A stretch of DNA of 64,000 bases from DASWTL01 sp035575925 (GTDB lineage Bacteria > Bacteroidota > Bacteroidia > Sphingobacteriales > Sphingobacteriaceae), in assembly GCA_035575925.1 (NCBI GenBank), contig DATLXK010000070.1, positions 6,644 through 70,643 of the forward strand. Direction: 5' to 3'. The translations under genes and the position numbers were made by a program. Below, one piece after another: positions 9,145 to 18,280 of this stretch. The notes under the pieces are model-generated. The model did no database searches, was not told the DNA's origin, and was given only the letters and a program-made list of their open reading frames with translations. Every line of letters begins with the position of its first letter. Positions within the stretch are counted from its first letter, which is position 1.

Positions 9145-10386
9145 TTATGTCACAACGATCTTCTGATCTTTATAATACCCGTTTTGCAGTTTGACTGAGA
9201 CTTCATTAAAGGCATCAAGTGTTCGATTAACATCTTCAAGTGTATGCATAGCTGTTGGTATCAACCTTAATTCAATAAGTCCTTTAGGAATAACCGGATA
9301 AACTACAATAGAGCAAAAAATACTATAATTTTCTCTCAAATCCATAGTTATTGCAGTAGCTTCAGTCAATTCCCCCTTCAGGAATACCGGAGTTACCATA
9401 GTATTGGTTATACCAAGATCAAACCCACCTTCTCTTAATCCCTGCTGTAATGCACGGGCAATAGCCCATAGTTTCTCACGAAGTTCTGGCTTACTTTTTA
9501 ATAACTCCAGCCTTTTACGCAATCCTATAACCATTGGCATAGGTAAAGATTTGGCAAATGTCTGCGATCGCATGTTATACCTAAGATAGGTGGTGATCTC
9601 TTCCGTAGAAGCCACAAAGGCTCCTATACCAGCCATAGATTTAGCAAAAGTTGCAAAATACACATCTATTCCATCAATACAACCCTGCTCTTCGTGTGTA
9701 CCGGCTCCAGTCGGACCCATTGTTCCAAATCCATGAGCGTCATCAATCAGCAATCTGAAATTAAATTGAGATTTCAGGGCAACAATTTCTTTTAGATTCC
9801 CCTGAGCTCCGGACATTCCAAAAACACCTTCAGTTATAACCAGAATACCGCCGCCCGTTTGTTCTACAAGCTTTGTAGCCCGTTCCAATTGCTTTTTACA
9901 GCTTTCAATATCATTATGTTGGTAGACAAAGCGTTTACCCATGTGCAGCCTAACTCCGTCAATTATACAAGCATGACATTCTCCGTCATAAACGATTACA
10001 TCATTACGATCTACCAGTGTATCTATAATGGATACCATCCCCTGATAGCCAAAATTTAATAAAAAAGCGTCCGGCTTTCCAACAAATTCAGCAAGATCCT
10101 TTTCAAGCGCTTCATGATGATTTGAATTACCAGACATCATGCGGGCTCCCATCGGATAAGCCATTCCAAACTCTTCAGCTCCTTTTTTATCAGCTTCACG
10201 CACTTCAGGATGGTTTGCCAGTCCCAGATAATTATTTAAGCTCCATACCAGGTGATCCTTACCCCTAAACTTCATATGCGGACTAATTTCTCCTTCAAGC
10301 TTAGGAAATGAGAAATATCCATGAGACCATTTATGATGCTGGCCCAGGGGACCTAAGTTTTTTGAAATTTTTTCAAATAAATCCAA
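9145..10386 (-). CDS. Alpha-oxoamine synthase-family PLP enzyme (KBL/serine palmitoyltransferase-like)
   Basis: A 413-residue fold-type I PLP enzyme. The Schiff-base lysine is K249 in TFAKSMAG, the pyridine-ring Asp is in IDDAHGFG (214-221) and the N-terminal landmark NNYLGL is at 51-56. The family condenses an amino acid with an acyl-CoA (2-amino-3-ketobutyrate CoA ligase, ALA synthase, BioF, serine palmitoyltransferase). Bacteroidota make sphingolipids, so an SPT-like or related role is plausible, but the sequence differs clearly from the classical Sphingobacterium SPT. The substrate is unresolved. It is a single gene with about 150 bases to ftsZ. Confidence 0.75.
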   Translation of the reverse strand: MDLFEKISKNLGPLGQHHKWSHGYFSFPKLEGEISPHMKFRGKDHLVWSLNNYLGLANHPEVREADKKGAEEFGMAYPMGARMMSGNSNHHEALEKDLAEFVGKPDAFLLNFGYQGMVSIIDTLVDRNDVIVYDGECHACIIDGVRLHMGKRFVYQHNDIESCKKQLERATKLVEQTGGGILVITEGVFGMSGAQGNLKEIVALKSQFNFRLLIDDAHGFGTMGPTGAGTHEEQGCIDGIDVYFATFAKSMAGIGAFVASTEEITTYLRYNMRSQTFAKSLPMPMVIGLRKRLELLKSKPELREKLWAIARALQQGLREGGFDLGITNTMVTPVFLKGELTEATAITMDLRENYSIFCSIVVYPVIPKGLIELRLIPTAMHTLEDVNRTLDAFNEVSVKLQNGYYKDQKIVVT

Positions 10387-10492
10387 ATCAGTAAATATTT
10401 AAATGTTCTTTAAAGCACTGCAAAGTTACGTTTTACAGTCTAATATCCATAGAGGGAATGTCAAATACTAAGCAGATGGCTTGCACCTATTA

Positions 10493-10523
10493 CCAAAAAG
10501 GCTTCGCGGTAATCGCGAAGCCT
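10493..10523 (-). terminator. Terminator of the dcw cluster, after ftsZ
   Basis: A perfect 10-bp stem (AGGCTTCGCG, 10499-10508, with CGCGAAGCCT, 10514-10523) and a 5-base loop are followed on the minus strand by TTTTT. It lies 20 bases past the ftsZ stop. Confidence 0.9.
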
Positions 10524-10542
10524 ATCCAATTTGTAATTTGTA

Positions 10543-12171
10543 TTAATCTACATTATCATGAAGAAATGAATTATTTGGCCGGATTTCAGTTATCCCATCC
10601 TCAGTAGATAATGTAAACCTGGAGACCTGGGAATCAGAAGAATGTGGTTCCTGAGGTAATGTCATCTGCTTACGTTTGTATGCAGGCTCATTTTCAAGTT
10701 CCTGCAGTCCGTTGGTGGTTCGTAATTTCATACTCAAATCTTTCAGACGTAAAATACGTTCTTTTGATTTTCTAAGCTGCTCTTCTATAGACTCATCTGT
10801 TCTGTTTTCATCCGGATTTACCACCTCAGGTTCAGACCTTTCGCTTTTTTCGATTACGGTTGGCTCTTGTATGATAGTAAGTTCAGGCTCAACTTCAGCA
10901 ACTTTCAATTGCATATCAAATTCAATCACAGGCTCATCTTCAACGTTTTCCCGGGGTAACAAATCATGACTCATATCAAACCCGGGAGCCGGCTCAATAT
11001 CACCTTTAGATTGAGGCTGAAGAAATCCTGCAAACAAGTCTGACTGAGTTTCTTCCTTTAACCTCATAACAGGAGATTCTTCTACCTCAGGCACTTCTTC
11101 AATTCTCGTAATGAAGGTATTAGAAACCTCAATTAGAGGCCGGATAAGCGGTGCATTATCAGGTGTAAGAGGCGAAACCCTGCGTACCTGGCTTTTTTCC
11201 ACTTCCCGTTCTTCTTTAGTTTGAAAACCTGTAGCGATAATGGTAACTGAAAGTTTTTCTCCCAATGATTCATCTGTACAGTTACCCCATATCAAATCGG
11301 CCGCCAAACCAGCTTCCGACTGAATAAAATCAGTAATTATACTTACTTCATCCATAGTAACCTCTTTTGCCCCTGAGCTGATGTTTAATAAGATATACCG
11401 TGCTCCTTCAATCTCGTTATCCTTTAATAATGGGGATGCCAAAGCACCCTCAACCGCACGCAATGCCCGATTTTCACCTTCCGCCGCATAGCTGCCCATT
11501 ATAGCAACGCCGCTTTCTTTCATCACTGTGCGCACATCTTTAAAATCCACGTTGATGTATCCGGGTATGGTTATGATCTCTGCAATGCCTTTTGCAGCAG
11601 TGGTTAAAATATTATCTGCCTGGGCAAATGCGGAGCCCAGAGTTAAGTTTCCAAAGATCTCGCGTAAACGATCATTTGAAATAACAAGATAAGAATCTAC
11701 ATATTTCTTAAACTCTTCAAGTCCATCTTCAGCCTGCATTTTACGTCGCTTTCCTTCAAACGAGAAAGGAGTTGTAATAATACCTACTGTAAGAATATCG
11801 AGTTCTTTTGCCGCTTTTGCAATAATCGGACTTGCGCCAGTACCTGTCCCTCCCCCCATTCCTGCAGTGATAAACAACATTTTTGTATTGCTGCCCAGCA
11901 TTTCCTTGATATCATCAATATTTTCTATTGCTGAATTTTTTCCAACTTCCGGTATAGAACCTGCTCCCATTCCTTCTGTTAAACTGGCGCCCAACTGAAC
12001 TTTATTAGGAATTGGACTTAATTCCAGAGCCTGGGCATCTGTATTACAGATGATAAAATCCACGCCAGTAATTCCCTGACGATACATGTGGTTTACTGCA
12101 TTACCCCCGCCGCCGCCAACACCAATAACCTTAATTATTGATGATTTTTCTTTTAGCATTTCAAACTTCAT
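10543..12171 (-). CDS. ftsZ: Cell division protein FtsZ
   Basis: A 542-residue tubulin-like GTPase that forms the Z ring. The GTP-binding signature GGGTGTG is at 106-112 and the catalytic T7-loop NVDFKD at 207-212. The core ends near residue 325. A long acidic disordered linker (about 190 residues) and a short C-terminal peptide ending SFLHDNVD follow, presumably contacting FtsA. The long tail is common in Bacteroidota and longer than in E. coli. It is the last gene of the dcw cluster and is separated from ftsA by 117 bases containing a hairpin. Confidence 0.97.
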   Translation of the reverse strand: MKFEMLKEKSSIIKVIGVGGGGGNAVNHMYRQGITGVDFIICNTDAQALELSPIPNKVQLGASLTEGMGAGSIPEVGKNSAIENIDDIKEMLGSNTKMLFITAGMGGGTGTGASPIIAKAAKELDILTVGIITTPFSFEGKRRKMQAEDGLEEFKKYVDSYLVISNDRLREIFGNLTLGSAFAQADNILTTAAKGIAEIITIPGYINVDFKDVRTVMKESGVAIMGSYAAEGENRALRAVEGALASPLLKDNEIEGARYILLNISSGAKEVTMDEVSIITDFIQSEAGLAADLIWGNCTDESLGEKLSVTIIATGFQTKEEREVEKSQVRRVSPLTPDNAPLIRPLIEVSNTFITRIEEVPEVEESPVMRLKEETQSDLFAGFLQPQSKGDIEPAPGFDMSHDLLPRENVEDEPVIEFDMQLKVAEVEPELTIIQEPTVIEKSERSEPEVVNPDENRTDESIEEQLRKSKERILRLKDLSMKLRTTNGLQELENEPAYKRKQMTLPQEPHSSDSQVSRFTLSTEDGITEIRPNNSFLHDNVD

Positions 12172-12241
12172 ATTGTATGAGTTTATGTGATTTCTTAGTT
12201 AGACAGTACTTTTTGTAATATTAATCAATTTTGCACACGCG

Positions 12242-12270
12242 TTTTCCACAAATGTTAAAAGTGTGGAAAA
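12242..12270. promoter_or_regulatory. Inverted repeat in the ftsA-ftsZ gap, DnaA-box-like arms
   Basis: TTTTCCACA (12242-12250) and TGTGGAAAA (12262-12270) form a perfect 9-bp inverted repeat with an 11-base spacer. Each arm fits the relaxed DnaA-box pattern TTWTNCACA. It could instead be an mRNA hairpin between ftsA and ftsZ. No T-run follows on the coding strand, so it is not a standard terminator. Confidence 0.5.
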
Positions 12271-12288
12271 ATCGCTTCTTGTTGATAA

Positions 12289-13644
12289 TTAACGGATGTA
12301 ATCTTCATCCTTAATATCATCTTTTATAAACTTTGCACCTTTTTGAAGAAGTTTGTCAAATAATCCGAACCCGCTCTTTTTGTTTTTTTCGTTCTCTATA
12401 ACCTTTTCAACAATTACTCCCGGTTGCTTCACCATATCAAGCATCTGTTCCGTTTTTTGTATTCCTTTAATAAGCAATCCGATACCGGTTGCATACATTG
12501 GGCTTTTCAGATCGTCATATATATTTTTGGGGAGCACTTCATTCTTAGCCAAATGCTCATTTGGATAGCCTACCCGGCAATCCAGTCCGGTAACATATTC
12601 TACCAACTGTGGCAGGTGTTTAAGTTGTGAACCGCCGCCGGTAATTACAATTCCTGCAATCAGTTTTTTCTCATATCCCGAAGATTTTATTTCATAATAA
12701 ACATGCTCTATGATCTCTTCCATTCTGGCCTGAATCACATACGCGAGATTTTTAACAGATATCTCTTTAGCTTCTCTTCCTCTTAACCCGGGCACGCTAA
12801 TAATTTCATTGTCCCGGTTTTCATCAGCTAATGCTGAACCGAAACGGGTTTTAAGCAGTTCTGCCTGGTTACGCATTACGGAGCAACCTTCACGTATATC
12901 TTCTGTGATGCTATTTCCCCCAAAAGGAATTACTGCGGTGTGCCGGATGATGCTTTCATGGAAAATAGCAATGTCAGTTGTACCTCCGCCAATATCCACT
13001 AAAACTACACCGGCCTCCTTCTCTTCATCGCTGAGAACAGATTCGGATGATGCCAGAGGTTCCAGTATGAGTTCCTGTGTTTCCAGGTTTGCATTTCCAA
13101 CACACTTCAATATATTTTTTACAGCACTAACATGGCCTGAAATGATATGAAAATTAGCCTCCAAACGTACACCGGCCATCCCGATAGGATCTTTGATCCC
13201 AGGCTCGTTGTCAACCGTAAATTCTTGCGGAAGAACGTGTATGATCTCTTCTCCGGGAGGCATTACCAATTTGTACATATCCTCAATAAGCTTATCAATA
13301 TCCTTTCGCTGTATCTCGGTATTAAGTTCTTTACGTGTAAAAATACCCCGGTGCTGCAAACTTTTGATGTGCTGCCCTGCAATACCTACGTTTACAATTT
13401 TTACATCAACATTTGACTGAACACTGGCTTGCTCAACAGCCTGTAAAATGCCGTGAACGGTTTTTTGGATGTTTGAAACCACTCCACGTGTCACTCCCGC
13501 TGATTCCGCTCTCCCCATCCCCAGTATTTCGATTTTACCATGGCTGCTCCTACGACCTACGGTAACACAAATTTTAGTCGTGCCGATATCTAAACCCACA
13601 ACAATTGGTGAGTTTTTGGCAGAGGTAGAGTTATCCTTTTCCAT
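12289..13644 (-). CDS. ftsA: Cell division protein FtsA
   Basis: A 451-residue actin-fold ATPase that tethers FtsZ to the membrane. The N-terminal phosphate-binding loop is GLDIGTTKICV at 18-28. DIGGGTTDIAIF is the second phosphate loop, and the adenosine motif ITGGGSQL comes late. The C-terminus has a basic, amphipathic stretch (GFGLFDKLLQKGAKF) as membrane anchor. It lies between ftsQ (11 bases upstream) and ftsZ. Confidence 0.96.
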   Translation of the reverse strand: MEKDNSTSAKNSPIVVGLDIGTTKICVTVGRRSSHGKIEILGMGRAESAGVTRGVVSNIQKTVHGILQAVEQASVQSNVDVKIVNVGIAGQHIKSLQHRGIFTRKELNTEIQRKDIDKLIEDMYKLVMPPGEEIIHVLPQEFTVDNEPGIKDPIGMAGVRLEANFHIISGHVSAVKNILKCVGNANLETQELILEPLASSESVLSDEEKEAGVVLVDIGGGTTDIAIFHESIIRHTAVIPFGGNSITEDIREGCSVMRNQAELLKTRFGSALADENRDNEIISVPGLRGREAKEISVKNLAYVIQARMEEIIEHVYYEIKSSGYEKKLIAGIVITGGGSQLKHLPQLVEYVTGLDCRVGYPNEHLAKNEVLPKNIYDDLKSPMYATGIGLLIKGIQKTEQMLDMVKQPGVIVEKVIENEKNKKSGFGLFDKLLQKGAKFIKDDIKDEDYIR

Positions 13645-13655
13645 ATAATAAAGTA

Positions 13656-14540
13656 TTAAATTTTTATAACTGTATCTTTCGTTGTTTTAATTTTCTTAAG
13701 ACTATCAATCAAAGGTTTTGAAATCCGTCCCCTACTAGCAATAGCCGTGCTGTCAATTTCATTCTTCACACAAACAACCTGATTAGTATATTTTATGTTA
13801 ATAGTTTTATAAGCCCCCCAGCCTACTTTAGGCATAGCTTTTTTATAAAACATCAGCAGGTTTGTAAATTTGGTTTGTAATGAATCAGCATTTCCAAGAA
13901 TGATCTTATGATTACCTACACGTGGCACCAGCTCAATCTCTGATTTACTATTTACAAATATTTGTTCTATCTGGTGGCGCCATAATGTATCTCTTTCTAT
14001 GAATAATGCCGTATGAAACAGATCACGCGCCAAAGCAGTTTTTAAGGTATCAATAATGCCAGAGAAATTTTCCAGGATATGACCATTTGCAACTAAAACC
14101 CTGGCGGTAAATACTTGAGAGGTTGGCACTTTTAACCCGTTTCGGTCAATATAAAAATCCTGATTAGCCATATTTAATACCCGTAATAAAGGTTCCCGCT
14201 GTTTGATCTGTACCTGGATTACCCCGTTCATATCAGCGTATACTTTTGCAGCCTCAATAAATGGGTTAGCCCGCAACGCCGCCTCTAACCGATGAATATT
14301 AATTTGCGCCAGATTTCTTCCAACTAATTGACCGGATGCATTTTGCAAAATATTATCAATTTCAGACCGCTCAACAAAAGTTTGATTACCGGGAATAATT
14401 ACTTTTACGTCTTTACAAATGGTACTGTCTTTTTTTATTTCAATAAAACTCATCAGTAATACCAGACCACTCAGGCTCACTACCCAAATACATCCGTACA
14501 TCACGGCCTTCCAATTTATTCTTTTTAACAGGTCAATCAT
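13656..14540 (-). CDS. ftsQ: Cell division protein FtsQ/DivIB
   Basis: A 294-residue bitopic membrane protein of the divisome. One transmembrane helix lies at about 12-32, followed by a periplasmic POTRA-like region (from about 42) and a beta domain. Sequence conservation is weak, as usual for this family in Bacteroidota, so the call leans on topology, size and position between murC (4-base overlap) and ftsA. Confidence 0.85.
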   Translation of the reverse strand: MIDLLKRINWKAVMYGCIWVVSLSGLVLLMSFIEIKKDSTICKDVKVIIPGNQTFVERSEIDNILQNASGQLVGRNLAQINIHRLEAALRANPFIEAAKVYADMNGVIQVQIKQREPLLRVLNMANQDFYIDRNGLKVPTSQVFTARVLVANGHILENFSGIIDTLKTALARDLFHTALFIERDTLWRHQIEQIFVNSKSEIELVPRVGNHKIILGNADSLQTKFTNLLMFYKKAMPKVGWGAYKTINIKYTNQVVCVKNEIDSTAIASRGRISKPLIDSLKKIKTTKDTVIKI

Positions 14541-15889
14541 TGGCTTAAAATCTTTTTTAAAGGCTCAATCAATGTATCTATATCACCGGCTCCTACTGTT
14601 AAAAGCAATTCGGGTCTTTCCTTCTCTACATAATTCAATGCCTCTTGCATACTGCATATTCTTTTCTTCTCCAGAGCGACATCATTAAGTATTATTTTTG
14701 ATGTGACCCCTTCTATGGGCAATTCCCGGGCAGGATAAATATCAAGCATAATCAGGTTATCACTCATTCCCAATACTTCTGAAAAACCACTTGCAAAATC
14801 CCTTGTGCGTGTGAATAAATGAGGCTGAAATATGGTTGTCAACTTTTTATTCGGATACAGCGACTTTACTGCTGAAATACATGCACGCAGTTCTTCCGGA
14901 TGATGCGCATAATCATCGATGTAAATATGCTTTTCTGTTTTAACAATATATTCAAATCGGCGCTTAACACCCTGGTATGTTGCTAAAGCATCTTTTATTT
15001 TACTGCTCTCTACCCCGACAATTAATGCGGCCTGAATAGCGGCTAATGCATTTTCAACATTATGCAGGCCGGGCAGACCAAGTTTAATGTCTTTGATGTT
15101 AACAAGGCTGCTGTTAAAATCAAAGTAAAACTCCCCGTTTTGTATGCGGATATTTTGCGCTGTCACGTCAGCATCTGATGTTCCTGAATAAGTGACCGCT
15201 TTTTGAAGATCAAGGCCTTCAGGACATAACAGTTTACCACCAGGCTTCACCTGCGAAACAAATAATTTAAAGGATTCTGTAAGATGTGATTCATCACCAT
15301 ATATATCCAGATGATCAGCATCCATCGAAGTAACTATAGCAATATCAGGATGTAGAGCAAGAAAGGAGCGATCATACTCATCGGCCTCTACTACAACCAC
15401 ATTGTTATCGCCAAACAATACGTTAGTTGCATAATTAGTTGCAATACCTCCTAAAAATGCAGAACAATCAAATCCGGAGTGCTTTAAAATATGTGCAACC
15501 ATACTGGAAGTAGTGGTTTTACCATGAGTACCGGCAACAGCAATGGTAAACATACTTCTACTGATTATTCCCAGAACCTCAGAACGCTTCTTTAATTCAA
15601 AATTATTATTCTTGAAAAAATTCAGAATGTCTGAATCTTTTGGAATTGCAGGTGTGTAAATAATCAGGGTAGTCTTCTCAGCTATTTTATATTCAGCAGG
15701 AAGCTCATTAGCAAGGTCATTGTAGGTAATGTGTATGCCTTCATCGATTAAACTTATTGTTAACGGGGTTTCTGTACGGTCATATCCGCTAACTTTACAG
15801 CCACGTTTATTGAAATACCGGGCAAGGCCACTCATGCCAATACCGCCGATACCAATTAAATAAACCCGCTGTATAATATTCAACTCCAT
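14537..15889 (-). CDS. murC: UDP-N-acetylmuramate--L-alanine ligase
   Basis: A 450-residue Mur ligase that adds L-Ala to UDP-MurNAc in the cytoplasm. The N-terminal Rossmann motif GIGGIGMSGLA is at 13-23. The ATP P-loop is GTHGKTTT, the central-domain EADEYDRSF is present and the C-terminal DDYAHHPEE carries catalytic His residues. It overlaps ftsQ by 4 bases, and its start abuts the murG stop (1-base overlap). Confidence 0.96.
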   Translation of the reverse strand: MELNIIQRVYLIGIGGIGMSGLARYFNKRGCKVSGYDRTETPLTISLIDEGIHITYNDLANELPAEYKIAEKTTLIIYTPAIPKDSDILNFFKNNNFELKKRSEVLGIISRSMFTIAVAGTHGKTTTSSMVAHILKHSGFDCSAFLGGIATNYATNVLFGDNNVVVVEADEYDRSFLALHPDIAIVTSMDADHLDIYGDESHLTESFKLFVSQVKPGGKLLCPEGLDLQKAVTYSGTSDADVTAQNIRIQNGEFYFDFNSSLVNIKDIKLGLPGLHNVENALAAIQAALIVGVESSKIKDALATYQGVKRRFEYIVKTEKHIYIDDYAHHPEELRACISAVKSLYPNKKLTTIFQPHLFTRTRDFASGFSEVLGMSDNLIMLDIYPARELPIEGVTSKIILNDVALEKKRICSMQEALNYVEKERPELLLTVGAGDIDTLIEPLKKILSQ

Positions 15890-16986
15890 TATCCGGCAAT
15901 TTTTAATACTTCATCTGCAATTATCTCGTCTGCCATTGGTTGTGCCATCAGGCCAATATTATTTCCCAGTTCCCTTATCTTATCAGGATTATTTATCAAA
16001 CTCAGTGCGACATCAACCAGCTCCTGTTCAGCTATATTATCTGCAACCATTAACGCTGCATTTTTATCTACCAAAGCCATTGCATTTTTTGTCTGATGAT
16101 CTTCGGCCACATTTGGTGAAGGCACCAGGATAACGGGTTTTTTAATTACGCTCATCTCTGCAATACTGCCTGCCCCGGCCCTGGAAATTATCACATCAGC
16201 CATTGCATAAGCCAGATCCATGCGGTTTAAAAATTCCATGACTTTTATACCTGCATGAGTTTTCCCATTCAGTTGTTCGGCTATTGATTTATAATAAAAT
16301 TTCCCGGTTTGCCATATTAATTGCACATCTGCAGCAACTAACTTTTCAAGGCCTGCTAACATACTTTTATTGAGAGTACCTGCACCCAGACTACCGCCAA
16401 TAACCAGGATCGTTTTCTTATTTTGTTTTAACTCAAAAAATACCGAAGCTTCTGAACGCTTATTTTCAATAGCTACTGATTCTTTTCTTATCGGATTACC
16501 TGTCAGTAGAATTTTATCCTGAGGAAAAAACTGCTGCATCCCTTCAAAAGCCACACAAACAAGTTTCGCCTTTTTTCCAAGCCATTTATTAGTTATACCG
16601 GCAAAAGAATTCTGTTCCTGAATAATGTAAGGCACATTCATCATACCCGCAGCATATAACAAGGGACCAGAGGCATAGCCACCTACACCCACAGCCACAT
16701 CAGGCTTAAATTCTTTAATTACTTTTCTCGCCTTTATTACAGATACCAGCATTTTATACGGAAGCAAAATATTCTTCCACAGTGCTTTGCGCTGAAATCC
16801 CTGAATATCCAGGCCAATTATTTTATAACCTGCAGCAGGCACTTTTTCAATTTCCATTTTTCCGCTGGCACCAACAAAAAGTATTTCTGTATCAGGTTGT
16901 ATATGCTTTAATGCATTAGCAATAGCTACAGCGGGGAAAATATGCCCTCCTGTACCTCCACCGCTTATGATTACACGTTTTGCCAT
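15889..16986 (-). CDS. murG: Undecaprenyl-PP-MurNAc-pentapeptide GlcNAc transferase MurG
   Basis: A 365-residue GT-B enzyme that turns lipid I into lipid II at the inner membrane face. The N-terminal G-loop GGGTGGHIFPA lies at 9-19, a second glycine loop is IGGSLGAGTLN, and the donor-site block SRAGAGSIAE precedes a VLVPSPNVAEDHQ stretch. It is followed immediately by murC. A dispersed-type hairpin lies just upstream of its start. Confidence 0.96.
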   Translation of the reverse strand: MAKRVIISGGGTGGHIFPAVAIANALKHIQPDTEILFVGASGKMEIEKVPAAGYKIIGLDIQGFQRKALWKNILLPYKMLVSVIKARKVIKEFKPDVAVGVGGYASGPLLYAAGMMNVPYIIQEQNSFAGITNKWLGKKAKLVCVAFEGMQQFFPQDKILLTGNPIRKESVAIENKRSEASVFFELKQNKKTILVIGGSLGAGTLNKSMLAGLEKLVAADVQLIWQTGKFYYKSIAEQLNGKTHAGIKVMEFLNRMDLAYAMADVIISRAGAGSIAEMSVIKKPVILVPSPNVAEDHQTKNAMALVDKNAALMVADNIAEQELVDVALSLINNPDKIRELGNNIGLMAQPMADEIIADEVLKIAG

Positions 16987-16999
16987 AGCCTCACCCCGA

Positions 17000-17020
17000 C
17001 CCTTTCCTATCAGGAGAGGG
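17000..17020. repeat. Dispersed palindromic repeat between ftsW and murG
   Basis: CCCTTTCCT (17000-17008) pairs with AGGAGAGGG (17012-17020) with one G-T wobble, and is flanked by a GCCTCACCCCGA segment. The same pattern, diverged, lies at 28085-28114, so this looks like a mobile or dispersed intergenic hairpin, not an operator. Confidence 0.55.
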
Positions 17021-17064
17021 AGTTATATTTATTTATTAATGATTTCATACACATAGTTTATTGC

Positions 17065-18240
17065 TTATCCCATTGCAGGAATTTCGCCTACAATTATCTT
17101 TTCATTCTTACTATTTAATTCCTGTTGTTTTTTCTCGTCTATATCGCGGCTAACGCTCAGTATAATACCGAAAGCTATACTGGTAAATAGTATGGATGTT
17201 CCACCCATACTTACTAATGGTAAGGGCACACCTGTAACCGGCCCCAGGCCAACGGCGACAGCCATATTGGCAAATGCCTGTATTGTGAGGCTAAAACTCA
17301 GACCCGCTGCCAGCAAGGCCCCAAACGCCTTCGGACTTTGCGTAACTATCAAAATACATCGCCATAGAAAAACGAGATACATGATCACCAGTATAACACC
17401 ACCCACTAACCCATACTCTTCAATAATAAGTGCGTATACAAAATCTGAATACGGATGCGGAAGAAAATTACGTTGTGTACTGTTTCCAGGGCCTTTGCCA
17501 AAAATACCTCCTGTAGCAATGGCTATTTTTGCCTGGGTTGCCTGGAACGATTTATCCGGATCTGCTTTCTCAGGGTGTATAAATGCATTAACACGAGATA
17601 TATATGTTTGACGTCGTGAACCCATTAAAACTACGCCAGTAAGTAAAATTGCCACCCCCAAACAAACTATTGCTATCTGTTTAATACTGATCCGACCAAT
17701 AATCAATAATAAAATACTCACGCTAAAAAGCATTAAGGCGGTTGATAAATTAGCCAGTGCAATCAGAACGAATATTACACAAACAGAACTCATGATAGGC
17801 AAAAAAGCCTTTTTTACATCTTTAATATTTTCCTGTTTTCTCGTTAATGTTCTGGCCAGAAAGGTGATTAATGCGAGTTTAGCCAAATCGGAAGTTTGAA
17901 ATGTTTGGTTAATAACCGGTATGGTTACCCAACGACTGGCATCATTTACAGTGTTACCAAACATCAATGTATAAAGCAATAAAGGGATCGTGATTATCAT
18001 CAGCACTTTAGAAATACCTGCATAATATCTATAATCCAGTAAATGAGAGAAATACATCAGGGCAAGGCCGCCAATAATCATCACCAGATGTTTGATCAGG
18101 TAATATTCAGAAGATTTATCATTCTTATAAGCAATGGTACCGGTTGAGCTGTATACTGCCAGTAATGACCATATAGATAGCAGAATCACGATAAGCCATA
18201 TCCACCGGTCCCCTTTTGTTTTATTAATGATTGTTTCCAT
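17065..18240 (-). CDS. ftsW: Lipid II polymerase/SEDS protein FtsW
   Basis: A 391-residue SEDS-family membrane protein with about ten transmembrane segments. Family landmarks are the DASRW block (153-157 region), the KADPDKSFQATQAKIAIATGG loop, the GPGNSTQRNFLP segment and the C-terminal GVPLPLVSMGGTS. It polymerises septal glycan with FtsI. Position between murD and murG within dcw favours FtsW over RodA. Confidence 0.93.
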   Translation of the reverse strand: METIINKTKGDRWIWLIVILLSIWSLLAVYSSTGTIAYKNDKSSEYYLIKHLVMIIGGLALMYFSHLLDYRYYAGISKVLMIITIPLLLYTLMFGNTVNDASRWVTIPVINQTFQTSDLAKLALITFLARTLTRKQENIKDVKKAFLPIMSSVCVIFVLIALANLSTALMLFSVSILLLIIGRISIKQIAIVCLGVAILLTGVVLMGSRRQTYISRVNAFIHPEKADPDKSFQATQAKIAIATGGIFGKGPGNSTQRNFLPHPYSDFVYALIIEEYGLVGGVILVIMYLVFLWRCILIVTQSPKAFGALLAAGLSFSLTIQAFANMAVAVGLGPVTGVPLPLVSMGGTSILFTSIAFGIILSVSRDIDEKKQQELNSKNEKIIVGEIPAMG

Positions 18241-18253
18241 AAGCCCTCCTAAA

Positions 18254-18271
18254 TCCTCCCTAAAGGGAGGA
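18254..18271. repeat. Short palindromic repeat between murD and ftsW
   Basis: TCCTCCC (18254-18260) and GGGAGGA (18265-18271) form a perfect 7-bp stem with a TAAA loop and an AGCCCTCCTAAA flank. This has the look of the hairpin repeats scattered between genes in Bacteroidota. It could modestly affect ftsW translation, as it lies just upstream of that start. Confidence 0.5.
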
Positions 18272-18280
18272 CTTCAAAAT

